This document shows, piece after piece, positions 63,630-64,000 of a DNA stretch of 64,000 bases; position 1 is the first letter of the stretch, and each line of letters begins with the position of its first letter. The stretch lies in NCBI GenBank assembly GCA_009760855.2, contig WPIO01000020.1:1892001-1956000 (forward strand), given 5' to 3'. Source of the stretch: Cristatella mucedo (Eukaryota > Bryozoa > Phylactolaemata > Cristatellidae). A program made the translations under genes and the position numbers. The notes under the pieces are model-generated. The model did no database searches, was not told the origin of the DNA, and saw nothing but the letters and a program-made list of their open reading frames with translations.

Positions 63630-63900
63630 AAGTAATAATAATATTAATTATTATTGTTATTATTATAATACACTTGATAAACCACCCTCAGAGAAATCAA
63701 TCTCTTTCTAGGCATTTTACATTTGCTGCAAAGGGAACCGCAATTATATGGTAATTAATACCATGCTTGATAAACAACATGAATAACATGTTTAGGGGTG
63801 ACATGCACACGGTCAGCATGCAAGTGTGGTTAGTGGCAGCATGCAGTGTCAGCACGCATAAGCACAGGTTGATCCCTATGATGCATGAATATTTTTTGGG
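63630..63900 (-). mobile_element. Family A LINE 3' end, inverted
   Basis: AAT/ATT repeats, CACCCTCAGAGAAATCAATC, the tail hairpin, TGCTGCAAAGGGAACCGC, then CAGCATGCAAGTGTGG and GCAGCATGCAGTGTCAGCAC. Confidence 0.8.
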
Positions 63901-64000
63901 CCAACTCTGAATATAAATATCAGGGAGAAGTCAGGTACAGGTTCACCCCGCAAGAGGAGTCGCCCGAGGCCGCTCTCTAGCGCGGTGAGTTGTACAATCT

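Overview
This is eukaryotic (animal) nuclear DNA. Genes are split by introns with GT/AG sites, coding islands are sparse, and there are long simple-sequence arrays, many 5'-truncated non-LTR retrotransposons and tRNA-derived SINEs. Two gene fragments fit animal families with fair confidence: a RIM/rabphilin-type Rab-binding zinc-finger protein (+ strand) and a TAX1BP1/CALCOCO-type ubiquitin-binding zinc-finger protein (- strand). Nothing seen is diagnostic below 'invertebrate metazoan'; the mix of L2/CR1-like LINEs, L2-tailed SINEs and huge microsatellites would suit a lophotrochozoan or flatworm, but that is a guess. No prokaryotic operon, CRISPR array, rRNA gene or convincing functional tRNA gene was seen.

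Layout. 0-9 kb: 3' exon of the TAX1BP1/CALCOCO-like gene (minus, zinc fingers near 919-1170), with small coiled-coil-like candidate exons further upstream on the same strand (2.5, 6.4, 7.3, 16.9 kb) and a GC-rich 190-codon ORF at 8.0-8.6 kb. 9-14 kb: a GC-rich stretch, then a 1.3-kb fold-back element that splits an old L2 tail. 14-31 kb: mostly decayed LINE copies in both orientations, some nested. 31-43 kb: AT-richer unique sequence with SINEs, a hAT-type MITE and several candidate exons (34.4, 35.3-35.9, 39.1 kb). 42.5-45.3 kb: CpG-rich promoter-like region and the first two coding exons of the RIM-like gene, separated by a 1.57-kb intron containing a 578-bp TCTCTG array. 46-64 kb: a perfect 10-bp satellite of 41 units, GC-rich islands, GA/TC arrays, more LINE/SINE copies and one 164-codon ORF at 61.2 kb.

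Two LINE families recur. Family A (L2-like) ends in a hairpin tail (around AAGCGCCTAGAAAGAG...CTCTGAGGGCGCTT) followed by ATT repeats. Family B has a related RT and a different 3' end. One SINE family carries the family A tail, the usual sign of LINE-dependent mobilisation.

Limits: splice sites, exon links and repeat families were judged by eye from one sequence. Open frames over microsatellites and GC-rich islands are mostly not genes and were left out.
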